From: Deltaproteobacteria bacterium
Lineage (GTDB): Bacteria; Myxococcota; Kuafuiibacteriia; Kuafuiibacteriales; Kuafuiibacteriaceae
Assembly: GCA_016713425.1 (NCBI GenBank)
Contig: JADJPE010000005.1
Location: 2,294,001-2,358,000 of the forward strand
Direction: 5' to 3'
Length of the DNA: 64,000 bases
In this document: positions 49,541 through 57,681 of the stretch, piece by piece
Layout: every line of letters starts with the position of its first letter
How positions within the stretch are numbered: the stretch's first letter is position 1
Program-made: the position numbers and the translations under genes
Notes under the pieces: model-generated
The model's input: only the letters and a program-made list of their open reading frames with translations
Told to the model about the DNA's origin: nothing
The model's database searches: none

Positions 49541-51199
49541 ATGCGTGATTTCTTTCAGGGTCGAACCAGGGCGGGCGGAGGCGTAATCGCGCTCGGGTTG
49601 GCAGGTCTATTCTTGAACAGCGTTGGGTGTGGTTCGGTCAGTGACCTCGAGGCCCAGGCGGCGGACGCCATGAGTCCGGGTGCCTACCGATTGCCGTCGC
49701 TCTTCTCGTTGTCGTCCGACGACATGCGTAAGGTGTTTGAAGACGGCAAGCGATCGGTTCCGCCCGGCGGCTGCAATACGGTGGCGTTCGCGCAGATCGA
49801 GCCACGTTCCGAGTACTTCTTGGGCCGCGAGACGTTGCGTTCGGACTGCAAGGGGCCGATGGGGCTCACGCTCAGCCGGCTGGAGACGGTCAGCGGTCGG
49901 CACGAGCTTCGCAAAGCAGCGAGGATCTTTGACCCATCCACACCGGTTCCCACGCGCAATGGATTTCAGGTCACCACGGCCTATGACCCCTCGACCGTGG
50001 TCTTCGGCGGTACTCGATGGGTGGCCTTCGAGTGTCATGGGATTGGCTTTGGTCCGATGGCTGCGTCCTGTGCGGCCCCATTGACCGACGATATGACCCG
50101 CCTCGACACGACGCGCCTTTCGGTACTTGTCGATGGTGGCTCAGCGAACCCGTCGAGCCCCTATGTTCATTCAGCCTCGGTGCCGAAGCTGCTCGTCTTT
50201 CAGGGCCGCCTCTACCTGTACTGGAGCAGCGTACGGGCGCGGAGCCCGGGAGACGTCTGGATGGACATCAAGACGCGCGGCGCCGAGCTCGAAGTGAATG
50301 CAGGATATCTTGCAGTCAAGGGCCACTGGGGTCCCATCAAACCGGACGATCCCACGGCTTCGGTCGAAGTCTGGGGAACGATCGAGAGCGACTCGCGTCA
50401 GAACAGCGTCGCCGACGTCTTCCAGGTGTACACGGATGGCGCTTCTGTCTACGCGTTGGCTGCCGTCGGTGGGTGGAACAAGGCGTCGTTTCCCGGCTGG
50501 GAAACGAGGATTGCGCACGATTCGAGAGAAAGCACGATGTGTCTTACGCCGGCCAGCCGAGTTGCGGGCTGCTACCGACTTGCGATTGCCCGATCGCCGT
50601 CGCCTTTGGCCATCAATGGGTTCAACGTGGCCCACGCGCAAGACTCGACGCGTCGGGTGGCCGACAACCTCCTCCCCGCGAATCCTCAGGAGTACTCGCG
50701 GGTCATCGTTCTGCCAACTGGCGAGACCGTGATCGCCGGGATGTACTTCGAACAGCCGGTCGTTGATCCGGGCAAGGTCGACGTCGGTCGAAACATGTGG
50801 ATGTTCTATCTTCCGGGATCGAAGCCCGATGCGACCGAGACATTGATCAAGCACTACTACGTGTCGATCCTCGAGCGTGCGCCGGACACCTCTGGCATGG
50901 CGTACTGGAAGGGGAGAATCAAAGAGCGCGAAGATGATGGCCTCGACGTCAAGCCGGTGTTTCGCGACATGGCGAGCTTCTTCTTCAATAGCCAAGAATA
51001 CCTCGGCCGAAACACGACCGATCGTCAGTTTGTCACCAATCTTTATCGCACCTTCTTCCAGCGGCCACCGGATGACGGTGGGATGGAATATTGGCTGAGG
51101 CAATTGGCGCCGGTTGGTCCCCGTTCGCGGAACGACGTACTGCAGGGTTTCGTTGATTCGCGCGAGTTTACGAACTTCATGAGCGGTCTGGGGTTCTGA
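49541..51199 (+). CDS. Secreted protein with C-terminal DUF4214 pair
   Basis: 552 residues from ATG 49541 with GGGAGG about 11 bases upstream. A hydrophobic segment GGGVIALGLAGLFLNSVGC with a Cys at the end looks like a lipoprotein signal. The long middle (about 50-410) has beta-propeller-like text (PSVPKLLVFQGRLYLYWSSV, FQVYTDGASVYALAAVGGW, ARSPSPLAINGF). The C-terminal 140 residues carry two DUF4214-type units: HYYVSILERAPDTSGMAYW and LYRTFFQRPPDDGGMEYWL, each with the R-x-PD-x-xGMxYW core seen in S-layer and secreted surface proteins. Possibly a surface adhesion or glycan-binding protein. Confidence 0.75.
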   Translation: MRDFFQGRTRAGGGVIALGLAGLFLNSVGCGSVSDLEAQAADAMSPGAYRLPSLFSLSSDDMRKVFEDGKRSVPPGGCNTVAFAQIEPRSEYFLGRETLRSDCKGPMGLTLSRLETVSGRHELRKAARIFDPSTPVPTRNGFQVTTAYDPSTVVFGGTRWVAFECHGIGFGPMAASCAAPLTDDMTRLDTTRLSVLVDGGSANPSSPYVHSASVPKLLVFQGRLYLYWSSVRARSPGDVWMDIKTRGAELEVNAGYLAVKGHWGPIKPDDPTASVEVWGTIESDSRQNSVADVFQVYTDGASVYALAAVGGWNKASFPGWETRIAHDSRESTMCLTPASRVAGCYRLAIARSPSPLAINGFNVAHAQDSTRRVADNLLPANPQEYSRVIVLPTGETVIAGMYFEQPVVDPGKVDVGRNMWMFYLPGSKPDATETLIKHYYVSILERAPDTSGMAYWKGRIKEREDDGLDVKPVFRDMASFFFNSQEYLGRNTTDRQFVTNLYRTFFQRPPDDGGMEYWLRQLAPVGPRSRNDVLQGFVDSREFTNFMSGLGF

Positions 51200-51216
51200 C
51201 CGATGACGATCAGATT

Positions 51217-52755
51217 CTAGGACGCATCTTCGTCGCCGAGTCCGAAGAAGTCTCGGATTCGACCCACGAGGTCGAGGGTGCTGTGTGATGGGTCGCGCCG
51301 CTTGGCTCCGGGGCGATCGAGTGATGCCTCGATGACTTGTTCACGTTTGGCGAGTACTGCCGCGAGTTCTTCCGCGACGCGCGGCTGACGCTCGATGATG
51401 ACGGATAGCGCGGCCTTGTCGAGTCGGTAGCACTCGACGTCGGTCTTGGCGATGACGGTGGCCGAACGCGGCTCGCCGGTGAGGAGCGAACGCTCGCCAA
51501 AGACGTCTCCCGCCCTGAGCTCTGCGATCTCGCGCGGAGATTCACCTTCGTGGCTCATGCGGACCGAAGCTTCGCCTTCGAGGATGATGTAGAGCCAGTG
51601 GGCCGGTGCACCTTGCCGCGTCATGGTCTCCCCGCGCGTGAAAGGTGCGTAGCGGAGGCTGTGCGCCAGCAGCTCACGATCCTCGACCGGCAGCGTCTTG
51701 AACATGTCGATCCGTGTGATGATCTCGAGTCGACGGCCCTCATCTTCGCGAGTCTTCTGGGCCTTTCGCGTCGCTGATTCTTTGGTCATGAAAACGGCGT
51801 GAGCCGGCAGTGAGAAGGGGATGCCGACGCGCTTGAGGGCGAAGAAGATGCGTGTGCGCACGATGCTGTCGGTTGGGTCGTCGACCAGAAAATCGGTGAG
51901 CCAGTAGCGTACTGCATAGTGCCCGTAGCTTTCGGCGAGGTCCATCAGGACGCAGTTGGGCTGAGGGTCGGCGGCGATGTTTTCGATGGGGGCGCTTCGG
52001 AGGGCTTCCTCAACCGCATGGATGACGTCCGAGGGCTGGAAGCGATAGTCGACGTTGAAGTACACCCAGCGCCGCCAGTATCGCGGCTTTCCAGCGCGGC
52101 GTCCGAGGATCAAGAAGCGTTCGCGTGTCAGGACCGAGTTGGGAACGACGAGGGTCTCCCAATTTCGTGTCTCGATCGCCGTGTAGCGCCAGCGGATCTC
52201 GGTGACGCGGCCCGATAGATCTTGGACCTTGATCCAGTCACCGATGCGGAAGGAGTCGTCGATCTGGAGCGCGAGGCCCGCGAAGATGTTCCCGAGCGTC
52301 TCTTGCAGCGCGAAGCCTACGACCACCGTGATGACGGCCGAAGTCGCGAGAACGCCAGTAACATCGAAGCCGCTTCGGCCGGCCGTGACCATGACCGCGA
52401 CGGCGGCCCCGGAACCGATCATGACGTCCTGGATGATCCGCGGCACCGCGATACGGAGGGCTGGCAAGATCGCGGCGAACACGATCGTGCCCCCCATGAT
52501 CACGCCGGCGACCGCGGCGGTGATTCCGAGGACGAGATGGAGCGTGGTGTACGACGCGCTCGAAGTCTCACGGCTCCAGGCGGCCAGGGGCACGATGAAC
52601 ACGTGGAGCGCGACGATCGCGACGAGCGTCGCCCGCCGTCGCTTGAGCTCAGGGGCCATGCTCAGCAAGACAGCGAGCGCCACCACCAGCGCGCCCAGGA
52701 GGTAGAGGGTCAGACTCTCGGTCGCTTCCCGTTGAACAGCGTCCCAGAAGGCCAT
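51217..52755 (-). CDS. MscS-type mechanosensitive channel with C-terminal cyclic-nucleotide-binding domain
   Basis: 512 residues from 52755 (MAFWDAVQREAT). Four N-terminal transmembrane segments lead to the pore helix VLATSAVITVVVGFALQETLGNIFAGLALQIDDSFRIGDWI, the MscS signature, then the beta domain (VTEIRWRYTAIETRNWETLVVPNS). A linker (about 355-375) leads to a cNMP-binding domain: GEASVRMSHEGES, GDVFGERSLLTGEPRSATVIA (PBC motif; the usual Arg is in RSAT). Such MscS-cNMP fusions are ligand-gated channels in some bacteria. -10-like TATCGT sits eight bases before the ATG. Confidence 0.88.
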   Translation of the reverse strand: MAFWDAVQREATESLTLYLLGALVVALAVLLSMAPELKRRRATLVAIVALHVFIVPLAAWSRETSSASYTTLHLVLGITAAVAGVIMGGTIVFAAILPALRIAVPRIIQDVMIGSGAAVAVMVTAGRSGFDVTGVLATSAVITVVVGFALQETLGNIFAGLALQIDDSFRIGDWIKVQDLSGRVTEIRWRYTAIETRNWETLVVPNSVLTRERFLILGRRAGKPRYWRRWVYFNVDYRFQPSDVIHAVEEALRSAPIENIAADPQPNCVLMDLAESYGHYAVRYWLTDFLVDDPTDSIVRTRIFFALKRVGIPFSLPAHAVFMTKESATRKAQKTREDEGRRLEIITRIDMFKTLPVEDRELLAHSLRYAPFTRGETMTRQGAPAHWLYIILEGEASVRMSHEGESPREIAELRAGDVFGERSLLTGEPRSATVIAKTDVECYRLDKAALSVIIERQPRVAEELAAVLAKREQVIEASLDRPGAKRRDPSHSTLDLVGRIRDFFGLGDEDAS

Positions 52756-52763
52756 CGGGCTGC

Positions 52764-52792
52764 ACGATAGCGTTCCGCGGGGTCCCTGTCTT
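52764..52792 (-). promoter_or_regulatory. Candidate promoter of the MscS-cNMP gene
   Basis: Minus strand AAGACA (52792-52787), 17-base spacer, TATCGT (52769-52764), then eight bases to the ATG and no Shine-Dalgarno. Confidence 0.35.
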
Positions 52793-52832
52793 CGAAAGCC
52801 TCCCAAATGTCGATTGGGTAGCGAAACCCCCG

Positions 52833-52868
52833 TAACAACGCCCCTTTTGATAACAACGCCCCTTTTGA
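52833..52868. repeat. 18-bp direct duplication between mscS-like gene and apaG
   Basis: taacaacgccccttttga occurs twice back to back in the divergent intergenic region. Confidence 0.9.
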
Positions 52869-53006
52869 GCATGGGTCGAGCCTCGTTCTCCGGATCCCGC
52901 GTTCGCAGCCTCCCCCCCCCGGTGGGCCTCCCGGAGCCCGCAGCGTTGCGCGGTGCGGCGCGGCGGCACTTGCAAGTTTGCGCGAGCCCTGAGCAAACTA
53001 GGGCGC

Positions 53007-53411
53007 GTGTCGGAGGCCGTCACACAAGGCGTTCGGGTCACCGTACGCGCCAGCTACTTGGCCCAGCAGTCCATGCCGGCTTCGGGCCACTTCGTCTTCG
53101 CCTATCACGTGACCATCACGAATGAGGGCCGTGACACCGTGCAGCTCAAGACTCGTCATTGGATCATCACCGATGGCAACGCCAAGATCGAAGAGGTTCG
53201 TGGTGAGGGCGTCGTCGGGGAGAAGCCGGTGCTTCGGAGCGGCGAGTCTTTTGAATATACGTCGGGGTGCGTCTTGAAGACCCCGTGGGGCACGATGCAT
53301 GGCACCTACCAGATGCAACGCGAGGATGGCACGATGTTTGATGTCGAGATCGCGCCCTTCTTGCTCGCGACGCCCGCGATGGGTTCGCAGATGGCGAGCG
53401 CGCCGAACTGA
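53007..53411 (+). CDS. apaG: ApaG-domain protein
   Basis: 134 residues from GTG 53007. Immunoglobulin-like beta-sandwich of the ApaG/DUF525 family. Conserved segments: VRVTVRASYLAQQS, FVFAYHVTITNEG, LKTRHWIITDGN, VRGEGVVGEKPVLRSGESFEYTSGC, PWGTMHGTYQM. ApaG is linked to cobalt/magnesium homeostasis and dinucleotide polyphosphates in enterobacteria, but its biochemical role is unsettled. Length and motifs are normal. An in-frame start at 52953 adds a positively charged head without homology and is not used. Confidence 0.92.
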   Translation: MSEAVTQGVRVTVRASYLAQQSMPASGHFVFAYHVTITNEGRDTVQLKTRHWIITDGNAKIEEVRGEGVVGEKPVLRSGESFEYTSGCVLKTPWGTMHGTYQMQREDGTMFDVEIAPFLLATPAMGSQMASAPN

Positions 53412-53420
53412 CTATGAACT

Positions 53421-53519
53421 TGAGTACGAGCTGAGTGCGAGCTGAGTGCGAGCTGAGTGCGAGCTGAGTACGAGCTGAGTACGAGCTGAGTACGAGCTGA
53501 GTGCGAGCTGAGTGCGAAC
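53421..53519. repeat. 11-bp minisatellite upstream of srkA
   Basis: Nine head-to-tail copies of tgagt(a/g)cgagc with only an a/g variant at position 6, ending 22 bases before the srkA ATG. Unit length is not a multiple of three; non-coding. Confidence 0.95.
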
Positions 53520-53541
53520 ACTCCCGGTGACCGAGCCTCCA

Positions 53542-54525
53542 ATGAGCCAGAACGAACTTTTCTTACAGCTCACACCCGACTGGGTCATCCGCGCCGTCGA
53601 GGCGGCAGGGCTCGAGCCGACAGGGCACTGCCTTGGCCTCCATTGTCTCGAGAATCGGGTCTACGATCTGATGCTCGAGGACCGCACGCACGTCGTCGCG
53701 AAGTTCTACCGGCCGGGCCGCTGGTCGAGGGCCGCCATCGAAGAGGAGCACGCCTTCCTGTTTGACCTGGTCGAGGGCGAAGTGCCCGTCTGTGCGCCCA
53801 TGCTGTTTGATGATGGCACCGCGCTTCATGAAGTCGAAGGGATCTACTACGCCGTTTGGCCTCGTACGGGTGGTCGCTCGCCGACGATGGATGAGCTCGA
53901 TGACGATCAGGTCGCCATTCTCGGGCGCCTGCTCGCGCGCCTTCACAACGTCGGGGCTGTCAAGGCTACGCGGCACCGCCCTCGTCTCGATGCTGAGACC
54001 TATGTTCGACAACCGGTAGCCTACCTGAGGGCGCACGGCTTCTTGCCGCCGCAGCTCGAGAACCGCTACGAGAAGGCAGCCCTATCGATGGCCGATCTCT
54101 ACGACGAGATGGCGGAGGGGATACCGACGCACCGGATCCACGGCGATTGCCATCACGGGAATCTACTCTTCGGTCGTGACGGATGGTTCTTTCTCGATTT
54201 CGACGACTGCGTGCTTGGGCCGGCCGTCCAAGATGTTTGGATGCTCTTGCCAGGGCGCGACGAAGAAGGGCTTCGCCAGCGCCGGCTCTTTATCGATGCC
54301 TATCAGACGTTTCGAGACTTCGATCCGGCTTGGCTGCGACTCGTCGAGCCCCTCCGCGCGCTCCGGTTCGTGCATTACGCGGCTTGGATCGCGCGGCGAT
54401 GGAAGGATCCGGCGTTCTCGCACTATTTTCCCAACTTCAACACGGAGCGGTACTGGCAGACGGAGACCACCGACCTCGAGGAGCAACTCTCGCGCTGTCG
54501 CGACGTGTTCGCGCCCGATCGCTGA
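53542..54525 (+). CDS. srkA: SrkA (YihE/RdoA), stress-response Ser/Thr kinase
   Basis: 327 residues. APH-fold kinase of the Cpx-linked YihE family that phosphorylates Ser/Thr and protects against stress-induced death. Start at 53542 (MSQNELFLQLTPDWVIRA). Motifs: GHCLGLHCLENRVYDL, FYRPGRWS, EEEHAFLFDLVEGEVPVCAP, the catalytic loop HRIHGDCHHGNLLF (Asp and Asn present) and FFLDFDDCVLGPAVQDVWML. The length is normal. Flanked by two different minisatellites; the first unit of the downstream 16-bp array includes the stop codon. Confidence 0.92.
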   Translation: MSQNELFLQLTPDWVIRAVEAAGLEPTGHCLGLHCLENRVYDLMLEDRTHVVAKFYRPGRWSRAAIEEEHAFLFDLVEGEVPVCAPMLFDDGTALHEVEGIYYAVWPRTGGRSPTMDELDDDQVAILGRLLARLHNVGAVKATRHRPRLDAETYVRQPVAYLRAHGFLPPQLENRYEKAALSMADLYDEMAEGIPTHRIHGDCHHGNLLFGRDGWFFLDFDDCVLGPAVQDVWMLLPGRDEEGLRQRRLFIDAYQTFRDFDPAWLRLVEPLRALRFVHYAAWIARRWKDPAFSHYFPNFNTERYWQTETTDLEEQLSRCRDVFAPDR

Positions 54526-54675
54526 TGCGTTCGATCGCTGACGCGTTCGATCGCTGATGCGTTCGATCGCTGATGCGTTCGATCGCTGATGCGTTCGATC
54601 GCTGATGCGCCCCATCGCTGATGCGCCCCATCGCTGATGCGCCCCATCGCTGATGCGTTCGATCGCTGATGTGTC
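54516..54675. repeat. 16-bp minisatellite at the srkA 3' end
   Basis: Ten exact-register copies of cgatcgctgatgcgtt, with two base-variant classes (cg...tt and cc...cc) grouped in blocks. The first copy encodes the last residues and stop of SrkA (Asp-Arg-stop). Each unit carries a near-palindromic cgatcg/gcgatcg core. Confidence 0.95.
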
Positions 54676-54760
54676 CGAATTCTGAGGCTTTGCTGTCGTT
54701 CGAGGCGAGCGGAGCGACTCCGAGGTGGATTATTGGGCGGCTTCTTCGTAGGGTCACCGC

Positions 54761-55489
54761 GTGAACCCCGCTGTGCGGGCCGCGAGGGCCCTCTGCCGCG
54801 ACCTCGAGCCGCTCGTTTTTGGCGCACCGACGACGCACGTCTACAACCCGCTCGTATACGCTTGGGCCCCGCACGTGCAGTATCTTGAGCGGTTCTGCAC
54901 TGAAAGCCCGCGCGACGTCGTGCTGTTGGGTATGAATCCGGGTCCGTGGGGCATGGCGCAAACAGGCGTTCCCTTTGGCGAGGTGGGGCTCGTTCGTGAC
55001 TGGCTTGGGATCTCGGGGCCGGTGGGAAAGCCGCCCGTCGAGAATCCAGCGCGCCCCATCTCTGGGTTCGCCTGCGCAAAGAGTGAAGTCAGCGGCGCTC
55101 GTCTGTGGGGATGGGCGCAGGCCCAATTCGGAACACCCGAGCGCTTCTTCAAGACCTTCTTCGTCGCGAACTATTGCCCGCTGGTGTTCATGGAAGCCAG
55201 CGGGAAGAACCGCACGCCCGATAAGCTGCCCGCCGCCGAGCGCGAGCCGTTGCTCGATGTCTGCGATGCCGCGTTGCGCGCGCTTATCAAGCACCTCCGT
55301 CCACGGCTCGTCGTGGGCGTGGGCGTCTTCGCCGAGCAGCGCGCGCGCACCGCACTCGCCGGTCTCGATGTTGAGATTGGCCGCGTATTGCATCCCAGTC
55401 CCGCCAGCCCGTCCGCGAATCAAGGGTGGGCGGCAAAGACTCAAGAGGCCTTGGCCGCTCTCGGCGTGTCTTTTCTGGCCGGAGCGTGA
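54761..55489 (+). CDS. SMUG1-type uracil-DNA glycosylase
   Basis: 242 residues from GTG 54761. Removes uracil and oxidised pyrimidines from DNA. Family-specific motif VLLGMNPGPWGMAQTGVPFGE with the catalytic Asn in GMNPGPWGM, then GFACAKSEVSG, FFVANYCPLVFME, and the second active-site motif HPSPASPSANQGW. Normal SMUG1 length. The stop overlaps the GTG of the next gene. No other repair genes are visible nearby. Confidence 0.9.
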   Translation: MNPAVRAARALCRDLEPLVFGAPTTHVYNPLVYAWAPHVQYLERFCTESPRDVVLLGMNPGPWGMAQTGVPFGEVGLVRDWLGISGPVGKPPVENPARPISGFACAKSEVSGARLWGWAQAQFGTPERFFKTFFVANYCPLVFMEASGKNRTPDKLPAAEREPLLDVCDAALRALIKHLRPRLVVGVGVFAEQRARTALAGLDVEIGRVLHPSPASPSANQGWAAKTQEALAALGVSFLAGA

Positions 55490-57681
55490 AAGATACGCTT
55501 CAATCGTTTTTCGGCTCTGCTCGCCGAGGGCCGCGACCGTCCCCGAGCCGGTCGTGCGGGCACTGTGACGTCCGTGCGAGGCCGTCACGCCTCTTCTGCT
55601 TCATGCTTGTGCACGTGCTTGCTCTTTTACCTCTTCGCAGCGAGGGCGCTGCGGGGCCTGCGGGTCCTGCGGGGGGGGCGCGTCGCGAGGCGGTGGGCGA
55701 CGAAGAGGTGAGCGACGAAGAGGTGCGCGACGAAGAGGTGAGCGAAATCCGGCGCCCCGACGATTCGGATCTTGTCGCGGATGTTGGACGCGACCGGCGT
55801 GTGCGGTCGGTGGCGCTCATCGGTGCCCAGGCGATCGATGCGAACGAACTTCTCGCCGGGCTCGCGCATCATCCTCCGAGCGGGATCTTCTTCAAGGACT
55901 TCGCTCGTTACGACCCGATTGTGCTCGAGGTCGACCGCCGGCGTATTCGTAGCTTTTGTCGAGAGCGCGGCTATCTCGACGCGCAAGTGACGAAAGTCGA
56001 GGTCGTCGAGGAGAGCGACGATGAGGTTGCGATCCGCTTCTTCTTGTCCGAGGGCCCGGCCACGATTCTCGAGCGCATCGATCTCGTCGGCCGGCCCGGG
56101 ATCAATGCGACCGAAGGTCTTGCCGCGATGACGACCTCTACGAGCACGTCCGCCGTTGTGGCCAGTGCCCTTGAACGCGCGGCGATTGAGCTCCATCGGC
56201 CCCTCATCTATGCTGGCTACGTCGATCTACGCGAGCAAGTCCGAGCGCACTACGTTGCGCAAGGATTCGCGCATGTGACGGTGGATGGCGAGGTCCTCGT
56301 TGACCGGCAGAGTCATACCGCTGTCGCAAAGCTGGTGCTCGATCCAGGGCCCAGGGTAAGATTCGGTACGGTCACGGTCGAGGGTCTCTCCCAGATTCCC
56401 GAATCGGCCGTGCTCAATCGGGTCTTCTGGCAACCCGGCGATGGGTTCGACCCCGAGCGGCTTCTGCGAACGCGCCGCGCTTTGTATGCGAGTGGACTCG
56501 TCGAGAGCGTTCGCTTCGAGTGGTCGAAGGTCGGCCGACCAGAGGTCATTGATGTTGTCATTCACGTCGCGGAGCCGACGCCGAACGAGCTTCGACTGGG
56601 CGGCGGCGTAGGTATTGAGCCTGTGCACTATGAACTTCGCGCCCGTGCTTCCTATGCAAGAAAGCGCTTCATCGATCCACTAACCACGCTCTTCGTCGAT
56701 GCACGGCCGGCTTGGGCGCTCTTCAGGAATGGCGAGTATGCGGGGTTCAATGTTCAGGCCTCAACTTCGCTCGAGCGCCAAGATCTCTGGATCCCACGGC
56801 TCAAGGGGACCGGTACGATCGCGTATCGTCAGATTCGATATGAAGGCTATTCAACGCTGGGGCCGTCGGCGGGGGTCGGGATCAATCGCACATTCTTCGA
56901 CGACCGCCTTCGGATCGACCTCAAGGGCGCCCTCGAGGTCTCCGCGATCTCGGCCGACTTCGATGTGCGCGCGGCTCGATCGCTGGGTGTGAGTCCGGCA
57001 CTCCCCGTCTTCATGCTCGAGGGCACGCTCGCGTTCGAAGGACGAGACGACCCGATCGAGCCTCGACGTGGGTTCTTCTTGTCGAGCTCCGTCGAGTTTG
57101 GTGCGGCCACCGAGGGCGAGAAAGCTCGCTATGTCCTGTTGACGCCGGATATGCGTGCCTACCTGCCGGTCGGCGAACGCGTCGTCCTCGCCGCTCGCGC
57201 CAAATTTGGTGTCCGGCTACTCGCGACCGGCGCGGTTCCGGTGACCCGTCGCTACTTCGGCGGTGGAGCCGAAGAACAACGCGGTTTTGCGCCTCGTCGG
57301 CTGTCGCCGGGGATCTGGCATGATGCGGACGGCCGCGTGGTGTCTCAATCCGACGCCGAAACCGGCATACCGAATCTTGTCTTTGTGCCGCTTGGCGGTG
57401 AGGCGTCGATCGCGACGAATCTCGAGGCGCGCCTCAACGTTCTCCGGATCTTCCAACAGTGGTTGGCGGCGGTGGCGTTCATAGACGGCGGCGACACGAC
57501 ACTCACCTTCGCGGACTTGGATGTCTCTCGGCTTCATTGGGCAGCCGGAGGTGGGCTTCGCTATCATACACCGGTGGGTCCGATCCGCGTTGACCTTGGA
57601 TTTCGTCTGAACCGCATGACACCGCTCCCGGACCCGAATCCAGCGTGGGCGCTCCACATTTCGCTCGGCGAGGCCTTCTGA
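55486..57681 (+). CDS. TamA/BamA-like outer-membrane assembly barrel
   Basis: 731 residues. GTG 55486 overlaps the upstream stop (GTGA); ATG 55603 (MLVHVLALLPLRSEGA) is an alternative start giving a shorter signal peptide. After a Gly/Ala/Glu-rich stretch with a 15-bp in-frame repeat (DEEVS units), POTRA domains follow (VRSVALIGAQAIDANELL; ILERIDLVGRPGINA; VRFGTVTVEGLSQIPESAVLNRV). The C-terminal half is a 16-strand Omp85 barrel with GFNVQASTSLERQDLW, the RRYFGGGAEEQRGF loop (VRGF/xRGY-type L6 motif) and the aromatic end WALHISLGEAF. Directly followed by a TamB-like gene, so TamA is more likely than BamA. Confidence 0.86.
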   Translation: MKDTLQSFFGSARRGPRPSPSRSCGHCDVRARPSRLFCFMLVHVLALLPLRSEGAAGPAGPAGGARREAVGDEEVSDEEVRDEEVSEIRRPDDSDLVADVGRDRRVRSVALIGAQAIDANELLAGLAHHPPSGIFFKDFARYDPIVLEVDRRRIRSFCRERGYLDAQVTKVEVVEESDDEVAIRFFLSEGPATILERIDLVGRPGINATEGLAAMTTSTSTSAVVASALERAAIELHRPLIYAGYVDLREQVRAHYVAQGFAHVTVDGEVLVDRQSHTAVAKLVLDPGPRVRFGTVTVEGLSQIPESAVLNRVFWQPGDGFDPERLLRTRRALYASGLVESVRFEWSKVGRPEVIDVVIHVAEPTPNELRLGGGVGIEPVHYELRARASYARKRFIDPLTTLFVDARPAWALFRNGEYAGFNVQASTSLERQDLWIPRLKGTGTIAYRQIRYEGYSTLGPSAGVGINRTFFDDRLRIDLKGALEVSAISADFDVRAARSLGVSPALPVFMLEGTLAFEGRDDPIEPRRGFFLSSSVEFGAATEGEKARYVLLTPDMRAYLPVGERVVLAARAKFGVRLLATGAVPVTRRYFGGGAEEQRGFAPRRLSPGIWHDADGRVVSQSDAETGIPNLVFVPLGGEASIATNLEARLNVLRIFQQWLAAVAFIDGGDTTLTFADLDVSRLHWAAGGGLRYHTPVGPIRVDLGFRLNRMTPLPDPNPAWALHISLGEAF
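55699..55743 (+). repeat. 15-bp in-frame repeat in the TamA-like gene
   Basis: Three copies of gacgaagaggtgagc (one with cgc), giving DEEVS/DEEVR in the region before the first POTRA domain. Confidence 0.9.

Noticed and set aside
54516..54675. CRISPR-like array
   Set aside because: The 16-bp units are head-to-tail with no unique spacers and no cas genes nearby, so it is a minisatellite.
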